From Mechercharimyces sp. CAU 1602 (GTDB lineage Bacteria; Bacillota; Bacilli; Thermoactinomycetales; JANTPT01), in NCBI RefSeq assembly GCF_024753565.1, contig NZ_JANTPT010000001.1, forward strand, positions 1,026,513-1,090,512: DNA of 64,000 nt, written 5' to 3'. The position numbers and the translations under genes are program-made. Within the stretch, counting starts at the first letter, position 1. Each line of letters opens with the position of its first letter. Shown piece after piece: positions 1 through 8,674 of this stretch. The notes beneath the pieces are model-generated. The model was not told the origin of the DNA, made no database searches, and worked only from the letters and a program-made list of their open reading frames with translations.

Positions 1-90
1 AAAATAACGGATGGAGCCAAAGATATGAATATTGAAGAAGAAGCTTCAAGTGTGTGTGAAAAGCTGATCCTGACGTGGTCAAATGAATGA
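1..90 (+). CDS. C-terminal end of an upstream gene (partial)
   Basis: The frame is open from the first base and ends at a TGA at 88-90, giving 29 residues ending in WSNE. It lies just upstream of qcrA, where Bacillus has ypiF (DUF2487), so a YpiF-like protein is possible from gene order alone. The fragment is too short to identify by sequence. Confidence 0.4.
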   Translation, partial: KITDGAKDMNIEEEASSVCEKLILTWSNE

Positions 91-138
91 GAGTAACTTT
101 TGAGGGAAAAGTAATTGTGACGTGTTTCTCTACGCTTC

Positions 139-168
139 TTGACACGGTATAATCCGGTTCGCTATCAT
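139..168 (+). promoter_or_regulatory. Candidate sigma-A promoter for the qcr operon
   Basis: TTGACA at 139-144 is followed after 18 bases by TATCAT at 163-168. It lies in the gap before qcrA with no other gene between. A TATAAT also occurs at 149-154 but has no convincing -35 partner. Confidence 0.5.
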
Positions 169-245
169 TGATATGTCCTAGTAATACTTTGATACGGTTC
201 CGGTCCATATAATGTTTAACCCGCATAAGGGAGGTCGGATGGTAC

Positions 246-767
246 GTGAGCACTAATAAGAAACGACGTTTGTCTCGTCGTCAGTTTCTCATTAACACAT
301 TGGCGGGATCTGGAGCCTTTATGGGAGCCGGGATGTTGTATCCCATGGTCCGATTCGCTATCGATCCGATTCTACAAAAGGAAACGCAATCTTCTTTTGT
401 AGAGGTTGGAGCAGTTGAGGAATTTGGCAAAGAACCAATCGCAATTCAATTTTTTGTTGAGCAAAAAGATGGTTGGTATCAAAAAGAAGGCGGGACCAAG
501 ATGACAGCATGGGTCATGAAGCAAGATGATGGTAAGTTTCTCGCTTTATCTCCCATCTGTAAACATCTCGGCTGTACAGTGAAATGGGAAGGTAGTCCTG
601 AATTTAAAGATGAATTCTACTGCCCTTGCCATGGTGGTCGCTATACAGACACTGGAATCAACATTCCAGGTACACCTCCTCTAGCCCCACTCGACAAATA
701 CAAGACAGAAGTGAAAAATGGAAAGCTATTTTTAGGTTCTATTGTTCCACAAGAAGGAGGGGCATAA
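246..767 (+). CDS. qcrA: Menaquinol:cytochrome c reductase, Rieske iron-sulfur subunit
   Basis: Rieske subunit of the bc-type complex that oxidises menaquinol and passes electrons to cytochrome c. The N-terminus carries a twin-arginine motif (SRRQFL, residues 10-15) followed by a hydrophobic stretch, so Tat export and membrane anchoring are expected. The 2Fe-2S ligands are visible as C105/H107 in CKHLGC and C126/H129 in CPCHG, with C110 and C128 placed for the structural disulfide. The GTG start sits 11 bases after AAGGGAGG. The gene opens the qcrABC operon; its stop is one base from the qcrB start. Confidence 0.95.
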   Translation: MSTNKKRRLSRRQFLINTLAGSGAFMGAGMLYPMVRFAIDPILQKETQSSFVEVGAVEEFGKEPIAIQFFVEQKDGWYQKEGGTKMTAWVMKQDDGKFLALSPICKHLGCTVKWEGSPEFKDEFYCPCHGGRYTDTGINIPGTPPLAPLDKYKTEVKNGKLFLGSIVPQEGGA

Positions 768-768
768 G

Positions 769-1440
769 ATGCTACAAAAGGTCTATGACTGGATCGATGA
801 GCGAATCGATATTACCCCCCTATGGCGGGATGTAGCAGATCACGAAGTTCCTGAACACGTGAATCCTGCACATCACTTTTCCGCTTTTATTTATTGCTTT
901 GGGGGACTTACTTTTTTCATCGTCGTCATCCAAATCTTGTCCGGAATCTTCTTGTCGATGTACTATGTTCCGGATATTGAAAATGCCCATGCTAGTGTAA
1001 ATTTCTTACAGAACGAGATTGCTTTTGGACAAATCGTTCGTGGCATGCATCACTGGGGAGCCAGTGTGGCGATCGTAATGCTCACTCTTCACACTTTGCG
1101 CGTCTTTTTTACTGGGTCGTACAAACATCCGCGCGAGTTCAACTGGGTAGTTGGGGTATTAATCCTATTCGTAATGATTGGACTCGGGTTTACGGGATAT
1201 TTACTTCCGTGGGACAACAAAGCGTACTTTGCAACTAAAGTAGGGGTAGAAATTGCGGCTAGCGTACCATTCATCGGTCCGTATATCGCAAGCTTCTTGC
1301 AAGGGGGCAGCATCGTTGGTGCACAAACCATCGCTCGTTTCTTTGCATTGCATGTCTTCTTCTTACCTGCAGGGTTGTTCGCTTTATTGGGTGCACACTT
1401 TGTATTGATCCGCAGACAAGGAATCTCGGGGCCATTATAA
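769..1440 (+). CDS. qcrB: Menaquinol:cytochrome c reductase, cytochrome b subunit
   Basis: Cytochrome b6-type subunit of 223 residues with four hydrophobic helices and paired haem histidines, for example in GMHHWG and later LHTLR. C43, at the start of the first helix, matches the position where Bacillus QcrB binds an extra covalent haem. The ATG at 769 was chosen over a longer in-frame start at 742 because it follows the GAAGGAGGGG at 753-762 that overlaps the end of qcrA. It works with QcrA and QcrC in one complex. Confidence 0.95.
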   Translation: MLQKVYDWIDERIDITPLWRDVADHEVPEHVNPAHHFSAFIYCFGGLTFFIVVIQILSGIFLSMYYVPDIENAHASVNFLQNEIAFGQIVRGMHHWGASVAIVMLTLHTLRVFFTGSYKHPREFNWVVGVLILFVMIGLGFTGYLLPWDNKAYFATKVGVEIAASVPFIGPYIASFLQGGSIVGAQTIARFFALHVFFLPAGLFALLGAHFVLIRRQGISGPL

Positions 1441-1472
1441 GCCTCAATTGATGCGCAAAGGGGGGAATTGAC

Positions 1473-2312
1473 TTGGCACATAACAATGATAAGAACAAAC
1501 AAATCCACTACGTTGGCGATTCTCGCGTTCCTGTGAGAAGTGAAGAAGAAAAGATGGTCCCCTTGGACTATGATGAATTTCCGGGAAAAACCGAAGCCTT
1601 CCTTCCTGATTTCTTACTTAAAGAATGGATGGTAGGGGTTGTATTTTTCGCCGGTTTTATGGCACTGGTTATGGCTCACGAACCACCTCTAGGTGAGATT
1701 GCAGATCCTACCAACACAAGTTTCCTCCCGGTACCAGACTGGTATTTCTTATTTCTATATGAACTGCTTAAATTCACATGGGCATCCGGTCCATATACGG
1801 TGATTGGGATACTTGTGATTCCAGGTGTTATGTTTGGTGCACTGCTCTTAGCCCCTTGGCTTGATGCAAGTAAAGAAAGACGTCCTTTTAAACGTCCGAT
1901 CACAACAAGCTTAATGGTACTTACACTCATCGGGGTTGTGCTTTTAACTTGGTTCTCAGATGCGGAACATAGGGAGATGCTAGCAGCACAGGGTGGTTAT
2001 CAGCAAGAAGTAGGTGAAAAACTTCCGGCTGTATCAGCTACTGATCATCCAGGTTATGAAATCTACAAAGAGAATGCCTGTATCCAATGTCACGGTGAAC
2101 AATTGGAAGGCGTGAATGGTCCATCCCTTATCGACGTAGGGAACCGTTATTCGGAAGAAGAACTACTTGATATTACAAATAACGGAAAAGGGACAATGCC
2201 GCAAGGGATGTTCCAAGGATCTGAAGAAGAAAAAGCACTGATGATAGAATGGCTTGAGATGCAAAAGGTTCCTGGTAGTAAAGATGCAGGAAGCGAGAAG
2301 AAAGGTCATTAA
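1473..2312 (+). CDS. qcrC: Menaquinol:cytochrome c reductase, subunit IV/cytochrome c fusion
   Basis: This is the Bacillus-type fusion: residues about 40-160 resemble subunit IV of the b6f complex, with the PDWYF quinol-site motif near residue 88 and three hydrophobic helices. Residues about 185-279 form a class I cytochrome c with C203-I-Q-C206-H207 and an axial Met in GTMPQG (M242). The start is TTG after GGGGGGAA. Length (279) is close to that of known QcrC proteins. It is the last gene before a terminator. Confidence 0.95.
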   Translation: MAHNNDKNKQIHYVGDSRVPVRSEEEKMVPLDYDEFPGKTEAFLPDFLLKEWMVGVVFFAGFMALVMAHEPPLGEIADPTNTSFLPVPDWYFLFLYELLKFTWASGPYTVIGILVIPGVMFGALLLAPWLDASKERRPFKRPITTSLMVLTLIGVVLLTWFSDAEHREMLAAQGGYQQEVGEKLPAVSATDHPGYEIYKENACIQCHGEQLEGVNGPSLIDVGNRYSEEELLDITNNGKGTMPQGMFQGSEEEKALMIEWLEMQKVPGSKDAGSEKKGH

Positions 2313-2333
2313 TAACCTTACTAGCATCGGTCT

Positions 2334-2373
2334 AAAAAAAGGTGATCCACTCTTGTGGGATCACCTTTTTTTA
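2334..2373 (+). terminator. Rho-independent terminator of qcrABC
   Basis: The stem pairs GGTGATCCAC (2341-2350) with GTGGGATCACC (2355-2365), with one bulged G, and is followed by a run of seven or eight T. Confidence 0.85.
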
Positions 2374-2390
2374 TCGGGGAGGAGAGAAAC

Positions 2391-3029
2391 ATGTTACTAA
2401 CATCATCTTGGCGTAACCTTTTACAACTATTAGAACAGCGCTGGTTTATATGGAGTCTGTTTCTGATCAATCTACTGGGTTCCATATACGGGTTCTACTG
2501 GTACAAAGCACAGTTGATTGCAACAGATTCATGGTTAAACTTATTTGTACCAGATAGTCCGACAGCTTCACTGGCGTTTACCTTTGTTCTACTCCTATTC
2601 GCTTTGGGCAAACGCAACCCACTACTGGAAGCGTTTGCTGCTGTTACACTATTTAAATACGGGATTTGGGCAGTTTTGATCATTATCCTTGGAACTGCGA
2701 TGGGCTCAGGCTCTTTCTTTTCCAATCTACATTGGACAGATTGGATGTTATCTTTTTCTCACCTAGGAATGGCGCTACAAGCCCTTTTATATGTACGCTT
2801 GTATACATTCCGCTGGTCTCATCTAGTATGGGTTGGGTGTTGGACACTTCTGAATGACCTGCTGGATTATGGGTGGAATATTCATCCTTGGTTACCTTCC
2901 GTTCTTTATTCCCATATTCCTTTTATTGCCACTCTCACTACTCTGCTCAGTGTGATCTCACTGATGATCTTTGCCACGTTTCACCTATATTTTAAGAAAA
3001 GCCGTTCATTCTCTTCTCTAGTAAAATAG
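2391..3029 (+). CDS. ypjA: YpjA family integral membrane protein (DUF1405)
   Basis: Six or so hydrophobic helices and a position directly after qcrC and before ypjB match YpjA of Bacillus, whose function is unknown. The ATG at 2391 follows GGGGAGGAGA; the longer open frame begins inside the qcr terminator and is not credible. The predicted protein has 212 residues. Confidence 0.8.
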   Translation: MLLTSSWRNLLQLLEQRWFIWSLFLINLLGSIYGFYWYKAQLIATDSWLNLFVPDSPTASLAFTFVLLLFALGKRNPLLEAFAAVTLFKYGIWAVLIIILGTAMGSGSFFSNLHWTDWMLSFSHLGMALQALLYVRLYTFRWSHLVWVGCWTLLNDLLDYGWNIHPWLPSVLYSHIPFIATLTTLLSVISLMIFATFHLYFKKSRSFSSLVK

Positions 3030-3094
3030 ATCGACTGAATCGGACATTACCTGCATAACGTAGGCATATAAGGTTTGTCCGAGGAGGGAGATTT

Positions 3095-3907
3095 ATGAGA
3101 GTGTGGAGAGTGTGGAGCATCTTTTTTTGCATCCTCATTATTTTAGCTATAACCGAACCGATCGATAAAACAACTGCCGCACCTACATCATGGACAAAAC
3201 AGACTGCCAAAATAGAAGCATTTGTTCAAGATAAAAAATGGAAAGCGGCACGTAACGAAATTCGAAAACTAGCAGATTCCTTTGCTCAAGCAGATTTTAC
3301 CGACTATTCGATCTCAGTAGAGGCGGTTCATGTATTATCTGAGTCGATTATCCGAACGGATCAAGCATTGAGTCAAGTAAAGCTTAATCCGCGATCAGTC
3401 CAATGGGAGGCAAATCGCCTTCATTTGGCATTTGATGCACTCGAACACGATCATCAACCACAATGGCACCAAATGTACGAAATAATGGAAAAGGATATAC
3501 AGGAGATTAAAGCTGGAATCAAAGCTAATCAATCCGACGTTGTGGAGTCTAAAATAGGACAACTTCGACATCACTACGAATGGATTTACCCTGCCTTAGT
3601 CATTGATCGTAGTCAAACGACGGTGAAAAAGATAGATTCTTTAATGATTTATTTAGATAAACAGGTGAAGGAAGGAAATATGGAAAACCTCATGCCAGCG
3701 GTTGAGCACTTTCAAGGTTTGCTATATCCCTTATACTATGGACCGGAAAGTGATGTAAGTGCATGGGTACAAGAGGAAGAGAGTATCAATACCCTGGTTA
3801 TCATTTGGCTGGGGGGAATGATCGTACTTGTACTCGCTTATGCTAGTTGGGTGATGCTACGAGAGGAGAAAAGACGCCAAGAAAGGGTACCGAGGGGACA
3901 AGTGTAA
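3095..3907 (+). CDS. ypjB: Sporulation protein YpjB
   Basis: The 270-residue protein has an N-terminal hydrophobic signal (about residues 5-22), a mostly helical external domain, and one C-terminal membrane helix (about 240-258) ending in a basic tail. This layout and the place between ypjA and dapB fit YpjB, which is linked to sporulation in Bacillus with unknown biochemical role. The start follows GAGGAGGGAG. Confidence 0.8.
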   Translation: MRVWRVWSIFFCILIILAITEPIDKTTAAPTSWTKQTAKIEAFVQDKKWKAARNEIRKLADSFAQADFTDYSISVEAVHVLSESIIRTDQALSQVKLNPRSVQWEANRLHLAFDALEHDHQPQWHQMYEIMEKDIQEIKAGIKANQSDVVESKIGQLRHHYEWIYPALVIDRSQTTVKKIDSLMIYLDKQVKEGNMENLMPAVEHFQGLLYPLYYGPESDVSAWVQEEESINTLVIIWLGGMIVLVLAYASWVMLREEKRRQERVPRGQV

Positions 3908-3955
3908 AAAAGATTGATTATCGAAGAGTAGTTTAACGATTCCAGGTTACGCTCA

Positions 3956-3990
3956 AGCTGTCGAGAAAGTCTCGACAGCTATTCCTATTA
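3956..3990 (+). terminator. Probable terminator after ypjB
   Basis: AGCTGTCGAG (3956-3965) pairs exactly with CTCGACAGCT (3971-3980) around a five-base loop. The T tract that follows is weak and interrupted. Confidence 0.55.
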
Positions 3991-4006
3991 GTTTTGTTCA
4001 AAGAGT

Positions 4007-4035
4007 ATGACATCTGTGAGCTAATAGTATATAAT
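4007..4035 (+). promoter_or_regulatory. Sigma-A promoter for the SnoaL-like gene
   Basis: ATGACA (4007-4012), a 17-base spacer, and TATAAT (4030-4035) lie 36 bases upstream of the ATG at 4072. Confidence 0.65.
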
Positions 4036-4071
4036 AAAGTGCAGCTAATTAGTTCGAGGGGGAATTGAACT

Positions 4072-4434
4072 ATGACGTCAGAAAGCCGTGTTCTCACGCA
4101 AAAACAGATAGCAGAGTCATTTTCCAATGGTGATTTTGAGCCTTCTTTTCCATGTCTAGCAAAAACCATTGAATGGAATATCGTTGGTGACAAAACCATA
4201 GAAGGTAAAGAAGCTGTAATAGAAGAATGCAAGCAAACTTCAGATTATTTCAAAACTATAACCACTAATTTTACTACACTAAATGTCATTTCCGAAAAAA
4301 ATCGCGTTGCCGTAAATGGAACAGCTGAATTTATTCGCGATGGCCAACGATTATCTTTTGTGTCAGCTTGTGATGTGTATACGTTTAATGATAAACATGA
4401 ACTGCAAAGAATTGATTCCTATTGTATTAAATGA
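4072..4434 (+). CDS. SnoaL/NTF2-like domain protein
   Basis: A 120-residue single-domain protein of the cystatin-like alpha+beta cone fold, judged from the pattern of an N-terminal helix, the EWNIVGDKTIEGKEAV segment and alternating C-terminal strands. Members of this fold act as small enzymes or ligand binders, so no substrate can be given. It has its own promoter and a strong terminator, is a single-gene unit, and interrupts the ypjB-to-mazG order seen in Bacillus. Confidence 0.65.
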   Translation: MTSESRVLTQKQIAESFSNGDFEPSFPCLAKTIEWNIVGDKTIEGKEAVIEECKQTSDYFKTITTNFTTLNVISEKNRVAVNGTAEFIRDGQRLSFVSACDVYTFNDKHELQRIDSYCIK

Positions 4435-4455
4435 GACACTACCCTTGTCTGGTGA

Positions 4456-4509
4456 GTAAGAATAAGAAGAGCCCTGCGGCAACTGCCGCAGGGCTCTTCT
4501 TATTCTTAC
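4456..4509. terminator. Bidirectional terminator with perfect 25-base arms
   Basis: Bases 4456-4480 are exactly complementary to 4485-4509 around an AACT loop. The GC-rich inner stem is flanked by A/T-rich outer arms, so it can end both the SnoaL gene and the opposing YitT gene, whose stop codon lies at its edge. Confidence 0.9.
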
Positions 4510-5369
4510 TATGTTCGTTCAAAGGAAAATCCTTCCCCGAGTACATCTTTTACATCATGGACTACAACAAACGCTTGAGCATCCACACCATTGATCAGTT
4601 GTTTTAAACGGGGGAGCTCATTGCGGCTCACGACCACATAGAGAACCTCTTTATCCATTCCTGTATAGCCGCCACGTCCTTTGAGAAGGGTAATACCCCG
4701 ATCCATTTCCACTGTGATTTTATTAGAAATAGCGACAGCAGAGTTAGAAATAATCGTAACTGCTTTTGAGGAACTCATCCCTTCAATCACAAGGTCAACT
4801 ACACGTGATCCAATAAAGACAGCCACCATGGTATACATCGTTTTTTCGCGTCCAATTTCAAAGGCATTAATCGCAATAACACAGGAGTCAAATAAGAACA
4901 TGGTTTTCCCAATGCTCCAGTCGTGATACTTGTTCATGAGACGCGCAATAATGTCTACGCCGCCCGTAGTGGCCCCTACACGGAAGATCAATCCCAAACC
5001 AGCACCCACACACACGCCTGTATACAGAGCTGCAAGGAGAAGGTCATCACTTAATTTACCTAGATCAGAAAAGTTTTTTGTAACCTCCAGGTTAACAGAG
5101 ACCATGGCAATCCCAATGATGGTATAGATAAAAGTACGTTTCCCCAATACTTTGTAACCAATAAAGAGTAGGGGGATGTTAAGCAATAGGATAACAATCC
5201 CAGGTGAGAACCCAAATACATAATATAAAAAGATGGCCAGTCCAGTAAAACCGCCTTCTGCTAATCCATTCGTCAAGGCAAAGTTATTAATTCCGATGGA
5301 AAAAATCAAGGATCCGATGACTATAAAAAACATATCATAGGCTATTTTTTTCCAGTTTTGTAGTTTCAT
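4509..5369 (-). CDS. YitT family membrane protein (YpjC-like)
   Basis: About five or six hydrophobic helices in the first 200 residues are followed by a cytoplasmic DUF2179-type domain (residues about 210-285, with GRGGYTGMDKEVLYVVVSR). This architecture defines the YitT family, whose transport function is not established. In Bacillus, YpjC occupies this interval. The ATG at 5369 is preferred because GGGGGCGA precedes it and it matches family N-termini; an upstream extension to 5483 has no support. Length is 286 residues. Confidence 0.8.
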   Translation of the reverse strand: MKLQNWKKIAYDMFFIVIGSLIFSIGINNFALTNGLAEGGFTGLAIFLYYVFGFSPGIVILLLNIPLLFIGYKVLGKRTFIYTIIGIAMVSVNLEVTKNFSDLGKLSDDLLLAALYTGVCVGAGLGLIFRVGATTGGVDIIARLMNKYHDWSIGKTMFLFDSCVIAINAFEIGREKTMYTMVAVFIGSRVVDLVIEGMSSSKAVTIISNSAVAISNKITVEMDRGITLLKGRGGYTGMDKEVLYVVVSRNELPRLKQLINGVDAQAFVVVHDVKDVLGEGFSFERT

Positions 5370-5540
5370 CGTAGGTGTCGCCCCCTTTTTCAGTCGTGAT
5401 TCGTTTTCTTCAATAAATGAATGATGACGATATCCCGATATATTATACATGCCCGACCGCCTCGGTTCAATGCAAAAAAGCATTTGTCATCCCATAACCG
5501 ATGCGATACCATGAAGTAAGGTTAGAGAGGAGGGTTGATG

Positions 5541-5873
5541 ATGAGTGAAAATAAGACGATGCAAGAGATGCAAGAAGAGGTAGATCAGTACATCAGCCAA
5601 TTTCAGGAAGGTTACTTTCAACCTTTATCTATGTTAGCTCGTATGACAGAAGAAGTAGGGGAGCTAGCGCGTGAAGTAAATCATCGTTTTGGAGAAAAAC
5701 CAAAGAAAGAAACAGAAGAAGCGAGTAGCCTCGAGTCCGAATTAGGTGATCTGCTATTTATTACGCTCTGTTTCGCCAACTCGCAAAAGATTGATCTAGA
5801 GAAAGCCTTTACGAATGTAATGAAAAAGTATCAAACACGTGATAAGGATAGATGGACGCGTATCGAAGGATAA
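5541..5873 (+). CDS. ypjD: MazG-like nucleotide pyrophosphohydrolase (YpjD)
   Basis: A 110-residue single MazG domain with the EEVGELAREV helix and later ESELGDLLF; these acidic pairs bind the magnesium that activates water to cleave nucleoside triphosphates to monophosphates. Length and place directly before dapB match Bacillus YpjD. The ATG at 5541 is chosen from TTG/ATG/ATG at 5535-5541 because it is best spaced from GAGAGGAGGG. Confidence 0.85.
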   Translation: MSENKTMQEMQEEVDQYISQFQEGYFQPLSMLARMTEEVGELAREVNHRFGEKPKKETEEASSLESELGDLLFITLCFANSQKIDLEKAFTNVMKKYQTRDKDRWTRIEG

Positions 5874-5919
5874 ATGTACTCTTAGGGTTATCTTGGAGAT
5901 AAGAAAGGATGCAACAACC

Positions 5920-6723
5920 ATGGCTATGATTCGAGTTGCTGTCGCAGGTGCAAGTGGCCGTATGGGCCAGGAAACTGTAAAGATGATTGTCGGTGCTAAA
6001 GAGTTTGAGCTAGTAAGTGGAATATCGCGCACGTATGCGGGAAGAGAAGTAGGAGACGTTTTGGGAGTATCATCTGTTAAAGCCCCCTTTTATGAGACGG
6101 TGGAAGAAGCGATACATATGAGTGCTCCTGATGTACTGGTCGATTTTACAACGCCGGACTCTGTGCAGGCCCACATGAAAATAGCACTGGAAGCCGGAGT
6201 GCGTCCCGTGATTGGGACGAGTGGATTAGCGGATACTACGATTGCTGAGATGTCAGATCTGGCGAGCGAGCACGGTATCGGTGCAATTATTGCTCCCAAC
6301 TTTGCCATTGGTGCTGTGCTCATGATGATGTTCGCGCAAAAAGCAGCACGTTATTTTCCCGATGTAGAAATTATGGAGATGCATCATGATCGTAAGTTGG
6401 ACGCACCATCGGGAACGGCCATAAAAACCGCTGATTTAATTAAAGGGAGTCGGACTGAAAAGAGACAGGGTCATCCGGAAGAAAAAGAAGTGATGTTAGG
6501 GGCTCGTGGAGCATATAGCGATGGATTCCGTATCCATAGTATACGTCTCCCAGGGTTGGTCGCACACCAAGAGGTCATATTCGGAGCGGCTGGTCAGTTG
6601 CTCTCTATCCGACATGATTCCTTCCAACGAGAATCGTTTATGCCGGGCGTGCACATGGCCATTCAAGAAGTGATGAAATTAGATCACCTAGTGTACGGGT
6701 TAGAACATCTTTTAGATTTATAA
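5920..6723 (+). CDS. dapB: 4-hydroxy-tetrahydrodipicolinate reductase
   Basis: Cytoplasmic NAD(P)H-dependent enzyme of the lysine and dipicolinate pathway. The Rossmann motif AGASGRMG is at residues 9-16 and the catalytic/substrate motif HHDRKLDAPSGTA at 155-167. The 267-residue length is normal. The ATG at 5920 follows AAAGG with 11 bases spacing; a longer open frame runs back into mazG and is rejected. The product feeds both cell wall synthesis and the dipicolinate of spores. Confidence 0.95.
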   Translation: MAMIRVAVAGASGRMGQETVKMIVGAKEFELVSGISRTYAGREVGDVLGVSSVKAPFYETVEEAIHMSAPDVLVDFTTPDSVQAHMKIALEAGVRPVIGTSGLADTTIAEMSDLASEHGIGAIIAPNFAIGAVLMMMFAQKAARYFPDVEIMEMHHDRKLDAPSGTAIKTADLIKGSRTEKRQGHPEEKEVMLGARGAYSDGFRIHSIRLPGLVAHQEVIFGAAGQLLSIRHDSFQRESFMPGVHMAIQEVMKLDHLVYGLEHLLDL

Positions 6724-6755
6724 TCGATCAGGGTATCAGAACGGAGTGAATATGG

Positions 6756-7472
6756 ATGCATAACGAGATGATCACCAATATCCTTGCTTTTGGTGCCCAC
6801 CCAGATGATGTAGAGATTGGAGCGGGGGGTATTCTAGCTAAACATACATCTGCGGGTTATCGAGCTGCCATCTGTGATTTAACAGCCGCAGAACTCTCTT
6901 CTAACGGCAACCCAATATTACGCCAGCAGGAAGCGGAGCAAGCTTCACACCTCCTCGGCTTACATACGCGTATAAATCTAGGGATTGCTGATCGCGCTAT
7001 CGGGAACCACCATAGTGAAGACGTAGCTGCCGTTATTCGTCGTCTTCGACCAGAGATCGTCTTACTCCCGTTTGGAAGCGATCGGCATCCGGATCATGTA
7101 GCTGCGCATCACCTCATACAAGCAGCCCTTTTCGATGCTGGTATCGGAAAGAAAGAGATCGGTGGACTGCCGCCCCATCGTGTAAATAAAGTATACTGCT
7201 ATTTTATCAATCAAATTGCGGAGCCTGATATCATCGTGGATATCAGCGATGTTTATGAGAAGAAAACAAAGGCCATTCATGCATACCAGAGTCAATTTTT
7301 CAGGGGAACAGAAGAGGTGGCAACACCACTAAATCAGGGAACCTATCTTCAGATGATCCAGGGAAGAGACCAGCTATGGGGCCATCAGATCGGTGTTTCT
7401 TATGGAGAAGGATTAGCAACTCTGCGCCCGCTAGCCATGCCTTGGTTACTGGATCAAAAGAGGGGAGGGTAA
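6756..7472 (+). CDS. bshB1: Bacillithiol biosynthesis deacetylase BshB1
   Basis: LmbE/PIG-L-type zinc deacetylase that removes acetate from N-acetylglucosaminyl-malate. The zinc motif AHPDD is at residues 14-18 and a second histidine cluster HPDHVAAHH lies near residue 110. It is separated from dapB by 32 bases and from bshA by 3 bases. In Bacillus mgsA (methylglyoxal synthase) lies between dapB and bshB1; it is absent here. Confidence 0.9.
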   Translation: MHNEMITNILAFGAHPDDVEIGAGGILAKHTSAGYRAAICDLTAAELSSNGNPILRQQEAEQASHLLGLHTRINLGIADRAIGNHHSEDVAAVIRRLRPEIVLLPFGSDRHPDHVAAHHLIQAALFDAGIGKKEIGGLPPHRVNKVYCYFINQIAEPDIIVDISDVYEKKTKAIHAYQSQFFRGTEEVATPLNQGTYLQMIQGRDQLWGHQIGVSYGEGLATLRPLAMPWLLDQKRGG

Positions 7473-7475
7473 TCG

Positions 7476-8600
7476 ATGCGAATTGGAATTACATGTTATC
7501 CGACCCACGGTGGTTCCGGGGTTGTGGCAACAGAATTGGGTAAGTTGTTAGCAGAACGGGGACACCAGGTTCATTTTATTACTTACGACATGCCCTTTCG
7601 GCTGGGCGGCTTTCATCATAATATTCATTACCATGCAGTGGAGGCAAACCACTACGCGCTTTTTCGTTATCCTCCCTATGATTTATCCCTTGCAAGTCGG
7701 ATGGCGCAAGTAGCAAAACAACATCAGTTGGATATCCTACATGTTCATTATGCAGTGCCACATGCCATCTGTGCTTATTTAGCGAAACAAATGTCAGACC
7801 AAAACTTCAAAGTGGTGACCACACTACATGGCACGGATATCACTATTTTGGGAGAAGACCCTTCGCTAAAAGATATTATTACTTTTGGGATCCAACAAAG
7901 CGATGCTGTTACAGCTGTGTCTGGAGCGTTAATTCAGCAAACCCATGATCTTTTGTGTGCGCAAAAATCGATTGAGCGAATTTATAACTTTGTGGATCAT
8001 CGCATGTATTATCCCCGCGATGTAACAGATATTCGCTCGCAATATGCCCGAGAAGACGAACACATCCTCTTTCATATGTCGAACTTCCGTCCTGTTAAAC
8101 GTATTGGCGATGTGATCCGTATTTTTGAGCGTGTTCAGCAAGAAGTTCCCGCTCGTCTGTTGCTTGTAGGGGAGGGGCCGGAGCTTCCGAAGATGAGAGA
8201 AGAAGTGGAGAAGATGGGTTTAAGTAAAAAAGTGTGTTTCCTCGGGAAGCAAGATGAAGTGGCCCGTTTAATTTCATTGGCAGACTTGCTGCTGCTTCCA
8301 TCAGAGAAAGAGAGCTTTGGTCTAGTCGCATTGGAGGCGATGGCTTGTGGGGTTCCCACGATCGGTTCCACAGCCGACGGTATTCCTGAAGTAGTAAAGA
8401 ATGGAGAAACCGGTTGGCTCGCAGAAGTAGGAGAGGTGGAAGAGATGGCGACAAAAGCGATCACGTTATTAACGGATAGAGACCAATACCAGGCTTTTTC
8501 TCAAAATGGGTTGGCTCGCTCTCGCGATACCTTTTGTGGTGATCGAATTGTGGACCAGTATGAGGTATTGTACCAACGTGTGCTGGAAGAAACACAGTAA
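7476..8600 (+). CDS. bshA: N-acetyl-alpha-D-glucosaminyl L-malate synthase
   Basis: GT4 family glycosyltransferase that joins N-acetylglucosamine from UDP-GlcNAc to L-malate, the first step of bacillithiol synthesis. The N-terminal YPTHGGSGVVATELG and the C-terminal donor-site motif EKESFGLVALEAMACG with its spaced glutamates are typical. Length 374. It starts three bases after bshB1, so translation is probably coupled. Confidence 0.92.
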   Translation: MRIGITCYPTHGGSGVVATELGKLLAERGHQVHFITYDMPFRLGGFHHNIHYHAVEANHYALFRYPPYDLSLASRMAQVAKQHQLDILHVHYAVPHAICAYLAKQMSDQNFKVVTTLHGTDITILGEDPSLKDIITFGIQQSDAVTAVSGALIQQTHDLLCAQKSIERIYNFVDHRMYYPRDVTDIRSQYAREDEHILFHMSNFRPVKRIGDVIRIFERVQQEVPARLLLVGEGPELPKMREEVEKMGLSKKVCFLGKQDEVARLISLADLLLLPSEKESFGLVALEAMACGVPTIGSTADGIPEVVKNGETGWLAEVGEVEEMATKAITLLTDRDQYQAFSQNGLARSRDTFCGDRIVDQYEVLYQRVLEETQ

Positions 8601-8616
8601 GGATAAAGAGAAGAGA

Positions 8617-8646
8617 GGAGTGGAAGGTAAAGACTCCTTCCACTCC
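8617..8646 (+). other. Hairpin between bshA and cca
   Basis: GGAGTGGAAGG (8617-8627) pairs exactly with CCTTCCACTCC (8636-8646). There is no T tract, so it may be an mRNA processing or stability element rather than a terminator. Confidence 0.45.
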
Positions 8647-8674
8647 CACTAATCAGGGAAAGAGAGGAGCTACG

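Noticed and set aside
149-154. TATAAT just after the qcr -35
   Set aside because: It is only four bases from TTGACA, so it cannot pair with it, and no other -35 is well placed.
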